From positions 90,143 to 154,142 of the forward strand of contig NZ_LMNA01000003.1 of the NCBI RefSeq assembly GCF_001422445.1: a stretch of 64,000 bases of DNA. Reading direction: 5' to 3'. The notes under the pieces are model-generated. The model was not told the DNA's origin. It saw nothing but the letters and a program-made list of their open reading frames with translations, and searched no databases. The position numbers and the translations under genes are program-made. Of the stretch, positions 29,101 to 41,440 are shown in pieces. Position 1 is the stretch's first letter; the number at the start of each line of letters is the position of its first letter. Source of the DNA: Pseudorhodoferax sp. Leaf274. Its GTDB lineage: Bacteria > Pseudomonadota > Gammaproteobacteria > Burkholderiales > Burkholderiaceae_C.

Positions 29101-30711
29101 TTATTTCTGGAACATGGCCAGCATGCGGCGCGTCACCGCGAAGCCGCCGAACATGTTGACCGCCGTGAGCACCAGGGCCGCAAAGGCCAGCCAGCGGATC
29201 AGCTCGTCAGGCCTGCCACCGGCCGCCGCATCGGGCGGCGCGATCTGCACCAGCGCCCCGATGGCGATGATGCTGGAGATGGCGTTAGTCACGCTCATGA
29301 GCGGCGTGTGCAGCGCGGGCGTCACGTTCCACACCACCATGTAGCCGATGAAGCAGGCCAGCACGAAGACCGTGAAGTGGCCGAGGAAGGCGGCGGGGGC
29401 GAAGCTGCCGATGAACCAGAAGGCCACCGCCGCCACCGCAAAGACGATGGCCAGCGTCTTGGCCGGCAGCGGGCCGCTGCTGCCGTGGCCGTGGCCGCCC
29501 TTCTTGGCGGCGGGCGCAGCGGCCGGCTTGGCGGCCGGGGGCGGCTTGGCCGCCTGGGCCAGCGGGGGTGCGGGCCAGGTGATGGTGCCGTCCTTCACCA
29601 CGGTCAGTCCGCGGATCGCGTCGTCCTCCATGTTCACCACAGCCACGCCGTCCTTGGCCTTGCACAGTTCCTCGGTCAGGCGCAGCAGGTTGGTGGCGTA
29701 CAGCGTGGACGATTGCTTGGCCAGGCGCGAGGCCAGGTCGGTGTAGCCCACGATGGTCACGCCATGGCGCACCACGGCCTCGCCGGGCACCGTGAGTTCG
29801 CAGTTGCCGCCCTGTTCGGACGCCATGTCCACGATCACGCTGCCGGGCTTCATGCTCTGCACCATCTCGGCCGTGATGAGCTTTGGTGCAGGCTTGCCGG
29901 GGATCAGGGCGGTGGTGATGATGATGTCCACGTCCTTCGCCTGCTTGGCGTACATGGCGCGCTGGGCGGCCTGGAAGCCCTCGCTCATGACCTTGGCGTA
30001 GCCGCCGCCGCCCGAACCCTCTTCCTCGTAGTCCACCTTCACGAACTCGCCGCCCAGCGAGGTGACCTGGTCGGCCACCTCGGCACGCGTGTCGTTGGCG
30101 CGCACGATGGCGCCCAGGCTGGCCGCCGTGCCGATGGCCGACAGGCCGGCCACGCCCGCTCCGGCGATGAAGACCTTGGCGGGCGGCACCTTGCCGGCGG
30201 CCGTGATCTGGCCGTTGAAGTAGCGGCCAAAGGCGTTGGCGGCCTCGATCACCGCGCGGTAGCCGGACACGCCGGCCATCGAGGTCAGCGCATCCATCTT
30301 CTGCGCGCGCGAGAGCGTGCGCGGCAGGCAGTCGATGGCCAGCACGGTGGCCTGCTTGGCCGCGAGCTGCTGCATCAGCTCGGGGTTCTGCGCGGGCCAG
30401 ATGAAGTCGACGAGCAGGCCGCCTTCGCGCATCAGTCCCACCTCCTCGGGCGTGGGCGGGCGCACCTTGAACACGATGTCCGCCGCGGCCCAGAGCGCGG
30501 GCGCATCGGCCACCACCTCGGCACCGGCCGCCCGGTAGGTCTCGTCGCCGAAGTTGGCGGCCTCGCCCGCGCCGGACTGCACCGACACCGCAAAGCCGAG
30601 CTTGATCAGCTTCTCGACGACATCGGGCACGGTGGCCACGCGCTTTTCGCCCGGGAAGATCTCCCGGGGAATGCCGATGCGCTGCGGCGGCTGGGTGGGA
30701 CTGGTTTGCAT
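29101..30711 (-). CDS. pntA: NAD(P) transhydrogenase subunit alpha
   Basis: The 536-residue protein combines the NAD-binding domain (residues 1-380, with [19 protein letters not shown] and [16 protein letters not shown]) and a C-terminal membrane domain of four helices ending [11 protein letters not shown] and [10 protein letters not shown]. An Ala/Pro/Lys/His-rich linker near 395-425 joins them. An AGGAGG ribosome site precedes ATG 30711. Some bacteria split this subunit in two; here it is one gene. Confidence 0.96.
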   Translation of the reverse strand: MQTSPTQPPQRIGIPREIFPGEKRVATVPDVVEKLIKLGFAVSVQSGAGEAANFGDETYRAAGAEVVADAPALWAAADIVFKVRPPTPEEVGLMREGGLLVDFIWPAQNPELMQQLAAKQATVLAIDCLPRTLSRAQKMDALTSMAGVSGYRAVIEAANAFGRYFNGQITAAGKVPPAKVFIAGAGVAGLSAIGTAASLGAIVRANDTRAEVADQVTSLGGEFVKVDYEEEGSGGGGYAKVMSEGFQAAQRAMYAKQAKDVDIIITTALIPGKPAPKLITAEMVQSMKPGSVIVDMASEQGGNCELTVPGEAVVRHGVTIVGYTDLASRLAKQSSTLYATNLLRLTEELCKAKDGVAVVNMEDDAIRGLTVVKDGTITWPAPPLAQAAKPPPAAKPAAAPAAKKGGHGHGSSGPLPAKTLAIVFAVAAVAFWFIGSFAPAAFLGHFTVFVLACFIGYMVVWNVTPALHTPLMSVTNAISSIIAIGALVQIAPPDAAAGGRPDELIRWLAFAALVLTAVNMFGGFAVTRRMLAMFQK

Positions 30712-30906
30712 GAAAGACCTCCTGAAGTTGTTCGTGTGGTGCCGGCGCGGCGGGCGCAGGGCCGGCGGGCACGCACGGTGCGCGGTTGGGGTGCGGCGGT
30801 GGCTAAGCCGGCTCGCCGTGTGGTGCTGTCCGTGTGTCCTGGCCTGCCGGGGCGGCCGGGAACGAGCGCACGGCCGCGCGCGGCTTTTCTGCCGCGTTGG
30901 ATGGAT

Positions 30907-31044
30907 TCACCGTGGGCACTGCCGCGCTGCGCTGCGGGCAGGGATGGCATGGGCCGGGGCGGTAGCGCGGGCCTCCATGCCTGAAGCGCGTCGTGCCGCT
31001 GTGCGTGTTTCGCCAGCCACTGTGGCGGGCACTCCGATCAGCAT
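30907..31044 (-). pseudogene. Short ORF resembling a PntA N-terminus
   Basis: A 45-codon frame starts MLIGVPATVAGETRTAA after a GGGAAGGAG ribosome site. The start resembles the IGxPxExxxGExRVAxxP motif that opens transhydrogenase alpha subunits, and then similarity stops and the frame runs Ala/Arg-rich to its stop. It lies about 200 bases upstream of the intact pntA on the same strand. It looks like the remnant of a second pntA copy; a leader peptide is the alternative. The rest of the gap at 30712-31161 is GC-rich with no other recognisable gene. Confidence 0.45.
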
Positions 31045-31161
31045 GGGGGCTCCTTCCCTCTGTTGTCGTTGTCTCTGGTCTTTGGTGCAGCCGGAGCTTA
31101 CCCGAGATCGCTGCGCCCGCTGCCCGGCTCCAGGGCCTCTGCGGAGGCCTAAACTCGTGCC

Positions 31162-31638
31162 ATGTCCGAACGCTTCAAGCCCAGTGTGACGGTGGCCGCG
31201 GTCATCGAGCGCGAAGGGCGCTACCTGCTGGTCGAAGAGCACACCCCCGAGGGCCTGCGCCTGAACAATCCCGCAGGCCACCTGGAGGCTGGCGAGGCCC
31301 TGGCGGCGGCCTGCGCACGCGAGGCGCTGGAAGAAACCGCGCACGCGTTCCGGCCCACGGCGTTGGTGGGCGTGTACCTGTCGCGGTTCGGGCGGCCGGC
31401 CACGGGGGAGGACATCAGCTACCTGCGGTTCGCGTTCTGCGGCGATCTGGGCGCCCGGGTGGTCGGTCGAGACCTGGACACCGGCATCGTGCGCACCCTG
31501 TGGCTGACGCCGGACGAGATCCGCGGCAGCCAGGACCGGCACCGCAGTCCCTTGCTGCTGCGCTGCATCGAAGACCATCTGGCCGGCCAGCGCTATCCGC
31601 TGGCGCTGCTGCACACCGATCCTTCCGTGTTCGGCTGA
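31162..31638 (+). CDS. Nudix hydrolase, NudJ-like
   Basis: The 158-residue protein has a Nudix box from Gly39 to Ala60 (GHLEAGEALAAACAREALEE), with Glu45, Arg53, Glu54, Glu57 and Glu58 in place; the usual late glycine is replaced by alanine. It begins MSERFKPSVTVAAVIE. In E. coli nudJ, a nucleotide and thiamine-pyrophosphate phosphatase, also precedes mnmA, so the order supports a NudJ-like role. The gap to mnmA is 46 bases. Confidence 0.85.
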   Translation: MSERFKPSVTVAAVIEREGRYLLVEEHTPEGLRLNNPAGHLEAGEALAAACAREALEETAHAFRPTALVGVYLSRFGRPATGEDISYLRFAFCGDLGARVVGRDLDTGIVRTLWLTPDEIRGSQDRHRSPLLLRCIEDHLAGQRYPLALLHTDPSVFG

Positions 31639-31684
31639 ACCCGTCCGCGCACGCGGGTCGGGCACCGCTTTCTAGAATCGCGGC

Positions 31685-32803
31685 ATGGGCAAGCAACGTG
31701 TCGTCGTCGGTCTGAGCGGTGGGGTGGATTCTTCGGTCACGGCCTGGCTGCTCAAGCAGCAGGGTTACGAGGTGGTCGGCATCTTCATGAAGAACTGGGA
31801 GGACGACGACGATTCGGAGTACTGCTCCTCCAATGTCGATTTCGTCGATGCCGCGGCCGTGGCCGACGTGGTCGGCATCGAGATCGAGCATGTGAACTTC
31901 GCGGCCGAGTACAAGGACCGCGTGTTCGCCGAGTTCCTGCGCGAGTACCAGGCCGGCCGCACCCCCAATCCCGACGTGCTGTGCAATGCCGAGATCAAGT
32001 TCAAGGCCTTCCTCGACCACGCGATGCGGCTGGGCGCCGAGAAGATTGCCACAGGCCACTATGCGCGCGTGCGTGAGCGCCACACTGGCGGGACAAGCCG
32101 ATTCGAGCTGCTCAAGGGCCTGGACCCGTCCAAGGACCAGAGCTACTTCCTGCACCGCCTGACGCAGGCGCAGCTGTCCAGGACCTTGTTCCCGGTCGGC
32201 GAGCTGCACAAGACCGAGGTGCGCCGGCTCGCGGCGGAGATCGGGCTGCCGAACGCGAAGAAGAAGGACTCCACGGGCATCTGCTTCATCGGCGAGCGGC
32301 CGTTTCGCGATTTCCTGAACCGCTATATCGCCAAGGAGCCCGGCCCGATCAAGGACGAGCGGGGCCGCGTGCTCGGGCAGCACCAGGGCCTGTCGTTCTA
32401 CACGCTGGGCCAGCGCCAGGGCCTGGGCATCGGCGGCCTCAAGGAAAAGGGTGCGCCGCGCGGTGGCGGCGAGCATGCGCCGTGGTTCGTCGCGCGCAAG
32501 GACATGGCGCAGAACACGCTGTGGGTGGTGCAGGGGCACGACCATCCCTGGCTGCAGTCGCTGACGCTGAAGGCCAACGATGCCAGCTGGACCGCCGGCC
32601 ACGCGCCCGCGCCGGGCGCGTATGCCAGCAAGACGCGCTACCGCCAGCTGGACGCACCCTGTGCGCTGGCAGCGGGTGCGAATGGTGCGTTTGCCTTGGA
32701 GTTCGGCGCGCCACAGTGGGCGGTCACGCCGGGGCAGTCTGCCGTGCTGTACGACGGCGAGGTCTGCCTGGGCGGTGGCGTGATCGCCAGCGCCCGGGAC
32801 TGA
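31685..32803 (+). CDS. mnmA: tRNA-specific 2-thiouridylase MnmA
   Basis: The 372-residue enzyme thiolates the wobble uridine of Lys, Glu and Gln tRNAs. It has the PP-loop LSGGVDSSV (10-18) and the two catalytic cysteines, Cys100 in [12 protein letters not shown] and Cys200 in [11 protein letters not shown]. The start at 31685 gives the normal family N-terminus. It is convergent with ssb, with six bases between the stops. Confidence 0.97.
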   Translation: MGKQRVVVGLSGGVDSSVTAWLLKQQGYEVVGIFMKNWEDDDDSEYCSSNVDFVDAAAVADVVGIEIEHVNFAAEYKDRVFAEFLREYQAGRTPNPDVLCNAEIKFKAFLDHAMRLGAEKIATGHYARVRERHTGGTSRFELLKGLDPSKDQSYFLHRLTQAQLSRTLFPVGELHKTEVRRLAAEIGLPNAKKKDSTGICFIGERPFRDFLNRYIAKEPGPIKDERGRVLGQHQGLSFYTLGQRQGLGIGGLKEKGAPRGGGEHAPWFVARKDMAQNTLWVVQGHDHPWLQSLTLKANDASWTAGHAPAPGAYASKTRYRQLDAPCALAAGANGAFALEFGAPQWAVTPGQSAVLYDGEVCLGGGVIASARD

Positions 32804-32809
32804 ACCGGC

Positions 32810-33310
32810 TCAGAACGGGATGTCGTCGTCCATGTCGTCGAAACCGCTCGACGCCTTGGGCGCAGGCGCGGGTGCCGCACGGGGAGCCGCGGCCGGCCGG
32901 GCTGCGGGCGCGGCCGGGCGGCGCGGCGCTTCGTAGCCGCCCTCGTCGTCGCCCGACGATGGACCACCCATGCCCTGGCGGCTGCCCAGCATCTGCATCT
33001 GGTCGGCGCGAATCTCGGTGGTGTAGCGCTCGTTGCCATCCTTGTCGGTCCACTTGCGCGTGCGCAGCGAGCCTTCGACGTACACCTGCGAGCCCTTGCG
33101 CAGGTACTGGTTGGCGATCTCGGCCAGGCGGTCGTTGAAGACCACGTTGTGCCATTCGGTGATCTCGCGCATCTCGCCGCTCTGCTTGTCCTTCCAGCGG
33201 TCGGTGGTGGCGATTCGTACGTTGCAGACCTGGCCGCCGCTCGGGAAGGTGCGCGTTTCGGGGTCACGGCCCAGGTTGCCGACGATGATGACTTTGTTGA
33301 CGGATGCCAT
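32810..33310 (-). CDS. ssb: Single-stranded DNA-binding protein
   Basis: The 166-residue protein has an OB fold at residues 1-110 ([20 protein letters not shown] start), an Ala/Pro/Arg-rich flexible linker and the acidic tip DDMDDDIPF that recruits replication and repair partners. It is divergent from uvrA, as in many proteobacteria. No clear SOS box is visible in the 144-base gap. Confidence 0.97.
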   Translation of the reverse strand: MASVNKVIIVGNLGRDPETRTFPSGGQVCNVRIATTDRWKDKQSGEMREITEWHNVVFNDRLAEIANQYLRKGSQVYVEGSLRTRKWTDKDGNERYTTEIRADQMQMLGSRQGMGGPSSGDDEGGYEAPRRPAAPAARPAAAPRAAPAPAPKASSGFDDMDDDIPF

Positions 33311-33428
33311 GGTGTGGTGCCTGTGTGCTGCCGATGCGAAGAGAGGGCGGGAGGGGAAAAGGGCGTCGATTGTGCCGCATCGCGGTCTTGGCAGGAGGCT
33401 CCGGCGCGGGACGGCACCGCCGCTTATC

Positions 33429-33454
33429 ATGGCGGGTTTTCCCGGACGCGCATC

Positions 33455-33458
<4 letters not shown>
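33429..33458 (+). other. Nine-codon upstream ORF overlapping the uvrA start
   Basis: ATG 33429 opens a nine-codon frame whose TGA (33456-33458) overlaps the proposed uvrA TTG start (33455-33457) as TTGA. This geometry is that of coupled translation. No ribosome site precedes it, so it may be chance. Confidence 0.3.
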
Positions 33459-36421
<2,963 letters not shown>

Positions 36422-36424
36422 TTC

Positions 36425-36757
36425 TCAGGCGGCGCGGTTCAGCTGGCGCTGGACCGCCTGCACGAGGTTGCGCGCCGTGCGCCAGGTGCGCCAGATCAGC
36501 AGGCCCCGCTTGGCCCATCGTCCGATGGAGCGTGGCCGGCGCAACACCAGCAATGCGCCCACAGTGCCCATGGCCCAGGGATGTCGTTGCACGAAGTCCC
36601 GTGCGGCCTGCACCGTTTGCGCGACGCGTTCGCCGAATTGCAGCAGGTGTGCCACCGGCGCGAATTGGGTCGGCAGCTGGCTGCGCTGTGCGCCGATGCG
36701 TTCCAGCAAGCGGCCGCGTTCGCGCTCCAGCTCAGCGAGGCTCTTGCTGCGGCGCAT
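36425..36757 (-). CDS. YqjK-like protein
   Basis: The 110-residue basic protein has an Arg/Glu-rich helix at residues 1-25 (SLAELERERGRLLERI) and a weakly hydrophobic stretch near WAMGTVGALLVL. Position and character fit YqjK, the last gene of the yqjD-yqjE-yqjK cluster. Its start overlaps the end of the YqjE gene by 26 bases. The function is unknown. Its stop is four bases from the convergent uvrA stop. Confidence 0.7.
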   Translation of the reverse strand: MRRSKSLAELERERGRLLERIGAQRSQLPTQFAPVAHLLQFGERVAQTVQAARDFVQRHPWAMGTVGALLVLRRPRSIGRWAKRGLLIWRTWRTARNLVQAVQRQLNRAA

Positions 36758-37154
36758 GCTGGGCTGTTGCCTTCAGTTGGCGCAGATCTTCCTGCAACTC
36801 CGCCAGGCTGGCGGCGAAGGGGTGGTCTTGCAGGGCACGCCGGCTACTGATCCGGTGCTGCATCCAGAAGGCGGCCACGCCGAAGAGGACCAGCAGGACA
36901 CTCAGTACCGCAACACGCTGCTCCCACCACAGCGCAAGCACAAGGCCAACCGCCATCAGCAGTGCCATGCACAGGCAGAACACGGCAACCAGCGCCTGGA
37001 CCAGCATCTGCAGCGCGCGGTGCTTCTCGATCTGGATCTCGTTGCCGATGAGTTGCAGCCGCGTCTGGCCGATGTCGAGCAAGGTCGACACCATGCGGCG
37101 CAAGGCTCCGACCGGGCCGGCGCCCGCTGCCGCACTGCGCGGTCCGCTAGCCAT
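36732..37154 (-). CDS. YqjE-like phage-holin-family membrane protein
   Basis: The 140-residue protein has two adjacent membrane helices (about 48-70 and 78-98) between basic ends, as in the YqjE/holin superfamily III group. Despite the family name there is no phage context. It is the middle gene of a yqjD-E-K cluster, which in E. coli is linked to stationary phase and ribosome tethering. Confidence 0.8.
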   Translation of the reverse strand: MASGPRSAAAGAGPVGALRRMVSTLLDIGQTRLQLIGNEIQIEKHRALQMLVQALVAVFCLCMALLMAVGLVLALWWEQRVAVLSVLLVLFGVAAFWMQHRISSRRALQDHPFAASLAELQEDLRQLKATAQHAPQQEPR

Positions 37155-37184
37155 GCCGGGCCTCGGTCACCCTACGGATGTCGG

Positions 37185-37505
37185 TCAACGACGGCCGAGG
37201 GCCAGGCCCAGCAAAACGCCGGCGGCCGCGGCCACGCAGATGGCCGTCCAGGGCGACTCGTGCACGTATTCGTCGGTGGCGCGTGCTGCAGCCTTGGTCT
37301 TGGCCAACAGCGCTTCTTCCGCATCGACCAGGCGCAGCTTGGCATCGTGCAGGCGAACCTGGATGCGCGCGCGCAGGTTGTTGACCTTTTCGCCGGCCTG
37401 GTCGGCCGTGGCGCTCAGCATTTCTTCAGCGTCCGAAATCACTGATTTGATGTCGCTGACCAGTTGCTCTTGGGATTCGACGCTGGATGCACTTGCTTTG
37501 GACAT
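37185..37505 (-). CDS. DUF883/YqjD family membrane-anchored protein
   Basis: The 106-residue protein is a long amphipathic helix (residues 10-80) ending in one C-terminal membrane anchor (WTAICVAAAAGVLLGLALG) and two arginines. This matches ElaB/YqjD/DUF883 proteins, which in E. coli bind ribosomes and place them at the membrane in stationary phase. It heads the cluster with yqjE and yqjK. Confidence 0.88.
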   Translation of the reverse strand: MSKASASSVESQEQLVSDIKSVISDAEEMLSATADQAGEKVNNLRARIQVRLHDAKLRLVDAEEALLAKTKAAARATDEYVHESPWTAICVAAAAGVLLGLALGRR

Positions 37506-37658
37506 GAGGATCTCCCTTCTGATGGTGGAAATGGAATGTATGCAGATTAGCAGATACCAAAGGCCAGTCAGCCTTCCAGCCGCTCGACAAGGGTTTTTGC
37601 TGACGCGAAGACTACACTGAGGCAGGCATACCTTCGCGAGCCATCCGGGAGGGTTTTG

Positions 37659-37844
37659 ATGAAGGACAAGGAGTACTTTTGGAACGTCGACCTGCGCATC
37701 CTGCTGCGGCAGTGGTGGCAGGACATTGCGTCGTTTGCCACGGCGCTGCTGCTGTTTCTGGCGTTGTCCTTGCCAGTCGTGATCCCGACGCTGATCCTGT
37801 GGTATCTGCTCTCGATCGACTTTTCCATGGCGCCGCGGCCATGA
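37659..37844 (+). CDS. Small single-span membrane protein
   Basis: The frame has 61 codons starting MKDKEYFWNVDL after a GGGAGGG ribosome site six bases upstream. A hydrophobic stretch of about 28 residues (about 26-53) forms one membrane span, preceded by LLRQWWQDI. It is divergent from the yqjD cluster and convergent with the MBL gene. I do not recognise a family. The ribosome site and codon-like composition support a real small gene. Confidence 0.6.
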   Translation: MKDKEYFWNVDLRILLRQWWQDIASFATALLLFLALSLPVVIPTLILWYLLSIDFSMAPRP

Positions 37845-37851
37845 CCCGGCG

Positions 37852-38643
37852 CTAGATCTCGAATTCTTGACCGGCTTCGAGCCAGCGGATGTCGTGGGCG
37901 CCAGCCTGGCCACTGCTGACATTGCGGTCGAACTGGTCGATCTCGGCCATGATCAGAACGGTCTCGGACGGCTTGGTATGGGTGATGTAGACCGGTACCT
38001 TGCGCGTGTGGTCCATGTGGCCCAGCTCGTCTGCCAGGGCCACAGGAGACAGGTGCAGACTGCGCCGGGCAAGTTCCTGCTCTCGGTTGCTGAAGGCGGT
38101 CTCGATCACCAGCATGGCCACATCCAGGTGCTGCATGCGTTGCCAGAACGCCGGGTTGCGCTCCGTATCGCCGGTGAAGACCCAATGCGGCCCGCCCGAC
38201 GACACGGCATATCCGCATGCCGGCACCGTGTGCACCGCTGGCAGGGGTTCGATGGTCTTGCCGCACACCTGGACGGGCGTGCCCACCTCGATCTCATGAA
38301 AGCGCACGAACGGCGCCGTTTCCGACGGAATCCTGCTGAAGTCGGGCCAGATCACGTTGTTGAAGACGTGTGCCTTGAGCGCAGCGATGGTGCCGGCGAG
38401 GGCGTGCACGCAAATGGGCTTGGTCCGTTGCGATGCGATGGCATCGACCATGAGCGGCAGCGCCGCGATGTGGTCCAGGTGCGAATGGGTCAGGAACACA
38501 TGGTCGATCAGCCGCATCTCGTCCAGGCTCAGATCCCCCACGCCGGTGCCCGCATCGACCAGCACATCGGCGTCGAGCAGGAAGGATGTGGTGCGGCAGT
38601 CCTTCGCGATGGCGCCGGAACAGCCGAGCACACGCAGTTTCAT
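37852..38643 (-). CDS. MBL-fold hydrolase, class II cyclic-nucleotide phosphodiesterase-like
   Basis: The 263-residue metallo-beta-lactamase-fold protein has the metal motif THSHLDH near residue 55, GYAVSSGG and FTGDT later in the chain, and a final ITHTKP. This layout is like class II cAMP phosphodiesterases and related RNase Z-like hydrolases. The substrate is uncertain. It starts MKLRVLGCSG without a strong ribosome site. Confidence 0.78.
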   Translation of the reverse strand: MKLRVLGCSGAIAKDCRTTSFLLDADVLVDAGTGVGDLSLDEMRLIDHVFLTHSHLDHIAALPLMVDAIASQRTKPICVHALAGTIAALKAHVFNNVIWPDFSRIPSETAPFVRFHEIEVGTPVQVCGKTIEPLPAVHTVPACGYAVSSGGPHWVFTGDTERNPAFWQRMQHLDVAMLVIETAFSNREQELARRSLHLSPVALADELGHMDHTRKVPVYITHTKPSETVLIMAEIDQFDRNVSSGQAGAHDIRWLEAGQEFEI

Positions 38644-38803
38644 CCGGGTCCTTCGGTGAAATGAGGATAAGCGCCCAGCCTCCCTAGGCCAGGTCGCCAG
38701 CCGAAGGCTACAGGCAGTGGCGACCCGATGTCGAGGAGTTTTGCCGATTTCGTTGCCAACGATGTCCTCGACTTGCGCTGTTTGCCGAGCAGACGCCGCA
38801 CCG

Positions 38804-39478
38804 TCAAAGCGTGTGGAGAAACTCCATCTGCGTGCCCGCCAACTGGAGCACATCGCCGTGCTTGAGGTCTACCGGTGTCGTGCCGACGGTGGCACCGTTC
38901 ACGAGCGGGGCATGTATCCCTTCCACATGCACGACCACATAGCCGTGGGGACGGCGCGTGATGGCCGCCACGGCCACGCCCGGCTTGCCGATGGTGGTAA
39001 CGACCTTGACGAGAGCGACTTCGCGGCCGGCTGCCGAGCCCGAGGTGACACGTATGGAGGCCGGACCTGCCGCCGTTTCGAGGTCTGGCCCCAGCACGGT
39101 GTCGAAGGCGCGGCGCTGAGGTGTCGGCGCCTCGGCGCGCAGCGCGGCCGGTGCCGACGCCGCAGGAGCCCGGGCAGCACCTGCGTCCTGGGCGTCATGC
39201 AAGAACTTGATCTTGTACTTGCCGATCTCGAGCATGTCGTTGTGGCGCAGCACCTGCCTGCGGATGGGGCGGCTGTTGACGTAGGTGCCGTTGGTGCTGT
39301 TCAGATCTTCCAGTTGCACCTCGCTGCCCGACATCAGGACGGCTGCATGCTCGCCGCTGACGGCCAAGTGATCGATCACCACGTCGTTGTATGGGCGCCT
39401 GCCCAACGTTGTCCGGTCCTTGGTGAGCTGAACCTCCTTGATGACGACACCGTCGATCGAGACGATCAACTTTGGCAT
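38804..39478 (-). CDS. FHA domain protein
   Basis: The 224-residue protein has an N-terminal FHA domain (residues 20-80) with GRRPYNDVVID, SGEHA and NSTNGTYVN, the phosphothreonine-binding core. An Ala/Pro-rich linker follows. The C-terminal 85 residues resemble a second, degenerate FHA fold ending in HGDVLQLAGTQMEFL. It lies 41 bases after a PP2C phosphatase gene on the same strand. Such pairs usually serve a Ser/Thr kinase, but none is in this window. Confidence 0.88.
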   Translation of the reverse strand: MPKLIVSIDGVVIKEVQLTKDRTTLGRRPYNDVVIDHLAVSGEHAAVLMSGSEVQLEDLNSTNGTYVNSRPIRRQVLRHNDMLEIGKYKIKFLHDAQDAGAARAPAASAPAALRAEAPTPQRRAFDTVLGPDLETAAGPASIRVTSGSAAGREVALVKVVTTIGKPGVAVAAITRRPHGYVVVHVEGIHAPLVNGATVGTTPVDLKHGDVLQLAGTQMEFLHTL

Positions 39479-39519
39479 GGTCGGCTCCTGGGTCTGATCA
39501 TTGGGATGTCGATGGATGT

Positions 39520-40308
39520 TTAAGTGCGCAACAACCTGGAAACCAAGCCTTGCCGGGTGGGAGATGAGGCCGGCGCGTGTACGAGCAGGACGGTGATGTT
39601 ATCCCGGCCACCGTTGGCGTTCGCGCAGTCGACAAGGCGGCGCGCCTTGTGCTCCAGCGAACCGGCAGCCCGCAGGATGTCCCCGATGTCGCTGTCCGAC
39701 ACCATGTCCGAAAGGCCGTCCGAACACAGCAGATACAGGTCGCCGGCTTCGACTGCAAATTCATTGAGTTCCAACTCGACGCCCTGCTCGATGCCGAGCG
39801 CACGGGTGACGAGGTTGCGCTGCGACGACACGGCGGCCTGCGCGGGAGTGATCAGCCCGGCATCGAGCTGTTCCTGCAGCAGCGAGTGGTCGCGCGTGAT
39901 CTGCTGCAGTTGCTGGTCGCGCAACCGGTAGGCGCGCGAATCGCCGATGTGGCCGACCACCAGGCGCTGATCCTGGAACACGGCCACCACCAATGTGGTG
40001 CCCATGCCGGCGCAGTCTGGATCTGCCCGCGCCGTGCTCAGGATGGCTTGATTCGCATGCTGCACGCAACGGTCGACTGCCTTGCGGATCTCGCGCACCG
40101 AAGTGACCTGGCCCGAGACGGCAAACCAATCGGCGAGTTCGCTGAGGATGACGTTGACGGCCATGCTGCTGGCCACTTCCCCGGCGTTGTAGCCGCCCAT
40201 GCCATCGGCCAGCACGCCAAGGCCGCATGCCGGGTCGAAAGCGGCGGCGTCTTCGTTGTTGTTGCGTAGCAGGCCGGGATGGGTCAAGGCCTGGAACAGG
40301 TAGTTCAT
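39520..40308 (-). CDS. PP2C family serine/threonine phosphatase
   Basis: The 262-residue phosphatase has the PP2C metal motifs NNNEDAAAF, LADGMGGYNAGE, GDSRAYRLRD, CSDGLSDM and GRDNITVLLV in order, each with its aspartates. It removes phosphate from Ser/Thr proteins. The FHA gene is just downstream. ATG 40308 gives MNYLFQALTHPGLLR; the open frame further upstream has no similarity. Confidence 0.93.
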   Translation of the reverse strand: MNYLFQALTHPGLLRNNNEDAAAFDPACGLGVLADGMGGYNAGEVASSMAVNVILSELADWFAVSGQVTSVREIRKAVDRCVQHANQAILSTARADPDCAGMGTTLVVAVFQDQRLVVGHIGDSRAYRLRDQQLQQITRDHSLLQEQLDAGLITPAQAAVSSQRNLVTRALGIEQGVELELNEFAVEAGDLYLLCSDGLSDMVSDSDIGDILRAAGSLEHKARRLVDCANANGGRDNITVLLVHAPASSPTRQGLVSRLLRT

Positions 40309-40617
40309 GGCGCGCCCGGGCGTTCGCCAGCCAAGCCGCCGGATGGGCCTGGGCCGTTCGCTTGGAATTTGTTGTGCTGAGCCTGCACTCGTGCCCTTTG
40401 CCTGGCTTGCGTCTGCGTGGAAACGCCACGCGTGCGGACGAAGGGCGCTCAGCGGCTGGAGCCGACTGCGGCAGCGCACCGAACAAGGCCAGGGCGTGGA
40501 CTCTGCATTCTGTTACAAGGTGAGTCCATTTGCCGCAAGCGCCAGAAAATATCGTTGGAACTTGTGCCAACGGGGCGAAGTGTGCGCTGTTCCTGCAACA
40601 GCGGCGGCTGCCGACTG
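40309..40617. other. Intergenic stretch between PP2C gene and terC
   Basis: These 309 bases have no recognisable gene. The region near 40540-40575 is less GC-rich and probably holds the PP2C promoter on the minus strand, but no convincing -35/-10 pair was found. Confidence 0.4.
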
Positions 40618-41304
40618 CTAGTGGTTATTGCGGCGCTGCAGCCAGTTGCCCAGCGCCACCACCAACACGGCCCCAGCCACGCCAGCGGCCTTGACGGTGG
40701 TCTCGCTGACCTCGCCCAGGTACTGGGCCACCGCGGGGTCGGTCAAAAGCATCTCGCCAGCCAGGAAGCCCAGCAACGCCGCGCCGATGGTGATGATAAT
40801 GGGAAACCGCTCCATCACCTTGGTCAGCAGCGAAGCGCCGAACACGATGAGCGGAATGCTGACCAGAAGGCCCAGCGTCAGCAGTGGCAGGTTGCCCTGC
40901 GCTGCAGCGGCGACCGCCAGCACGTTGTCCAAACTCATGACCAGGTCGGCCACCAGGATGGTGCGGATGGCGTTGAACATGCCGTTGACTTCGGTGCCCT
41001 CGCCGTCGCCATCGCCTTCGCCCATCAGCAGGTCGACGCCGATGTAAGCCAGCAGGCCGGCCCCGGCGATCTTCAGGAAGGGCAGCGTCAGCAGACGGAT
41101 CGCCACGATGGTCAGCAAGATCCGCATCACGATGGCGGCGGCGCTGCCAAAGAAAATGGCTTTGCTGCGCTGCTCGGGCTTGAGTGTGCGCGCGGCCATG
41201 GCGATGACGACGGCGTTGTCGCCCGACAGCACCACGTTGGCCAGCAGGATGGAGCCGAAAGCGCTCCAGAACGCGGCGGAAGACAGGTCGAGACCCAGGA
41301 ACAT
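40618..41304 (-). CDS. TerC family membrane protein, YjbE type
   Basis: The 228-residue protein has about seven helices and two conserved acidic membrane motifs, VVLSGDNAVVIAMA near residue 27 and VMSLDNVLAVAAAAQGN in the second half. These are typical of TerC/YjbE proteins, which are implicated in manganese export. A short Gly/Asp/Glu-rich loop (GEGDGDGEG) lies between the halves. No manganese riboswitch could be recognised in the leader. Confidence 0.88.
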   Translation of the reverse strand: MFLGLDLSSAAFWSAFGSILLANVVLSGDNAVVIAMAARTLKPEQRSKAIFFGSAAAIVMRILLTIVAIRLLTLPFLKIAGAGLLAYIGVDLLMGEGDGDGEGTEVNGMFNAIRTILVADLVMSLDNVLAVAAAAQGNLPLLTLGLLVSIPLIVFGASLLTKVMERFPIIITIGAALLGFLAGEMLLTDPAVAQYLGEVSETTVKAAGVAGAVLVVALGNWLQRRNNH

Positions 41305-41331
41305 GGATGATTTCTCCGGCTGTTATGAATG

Positions 41332-41358
41332 CGAAAGCGCCCGTGCAGGGCGCTTTCG
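41332..41358 (-). terminator. Stem-loop between sucD and terC
   Basis: Perfect 11-base arms CGAAAGCGCCC and GGGCGCTTTCG surround a five-base loop. It lies about 85 bases after the sucD stop and 28 before the terC start. There is no long T tract on the minus strand, so termination may be partial. Confidence 0.65.
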
Positions 41359-41440
41359 TGTATGCCGGGCAAGTTTACCCAGCAATCCGGAGGTGCGCAG
41401 TTCGTGGAACTGCGTAGGCTGACCAGAACCTGACTGGCTC

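Noticed and set aside
33311-33454. SOS box between ssb and uvrA
   Set aside because: No CTGT-N8-ACAG or close variant was found in the gap, although E. coli has one there.
36732-37154. Phage holin gene indicating a prophage
   Set aside because: The holin-superfamily match is the housekeeping YqjE type and sits in a yqjD-E-K cluster; no other phage genes are near.
40540-40617. Sigma-54 promoter before the PP2C gene
   Set aside because: TTGGCACAAG resembles the -24 element, but the GC pair of the -12 element is missing at the required spacing.
41305-41440. Manganese riboswitch (yybP-ykoY type) before terC
   Set aside because: The leader contains only the sucD stem-loop; the conserved riboswitch core could not be recognised.
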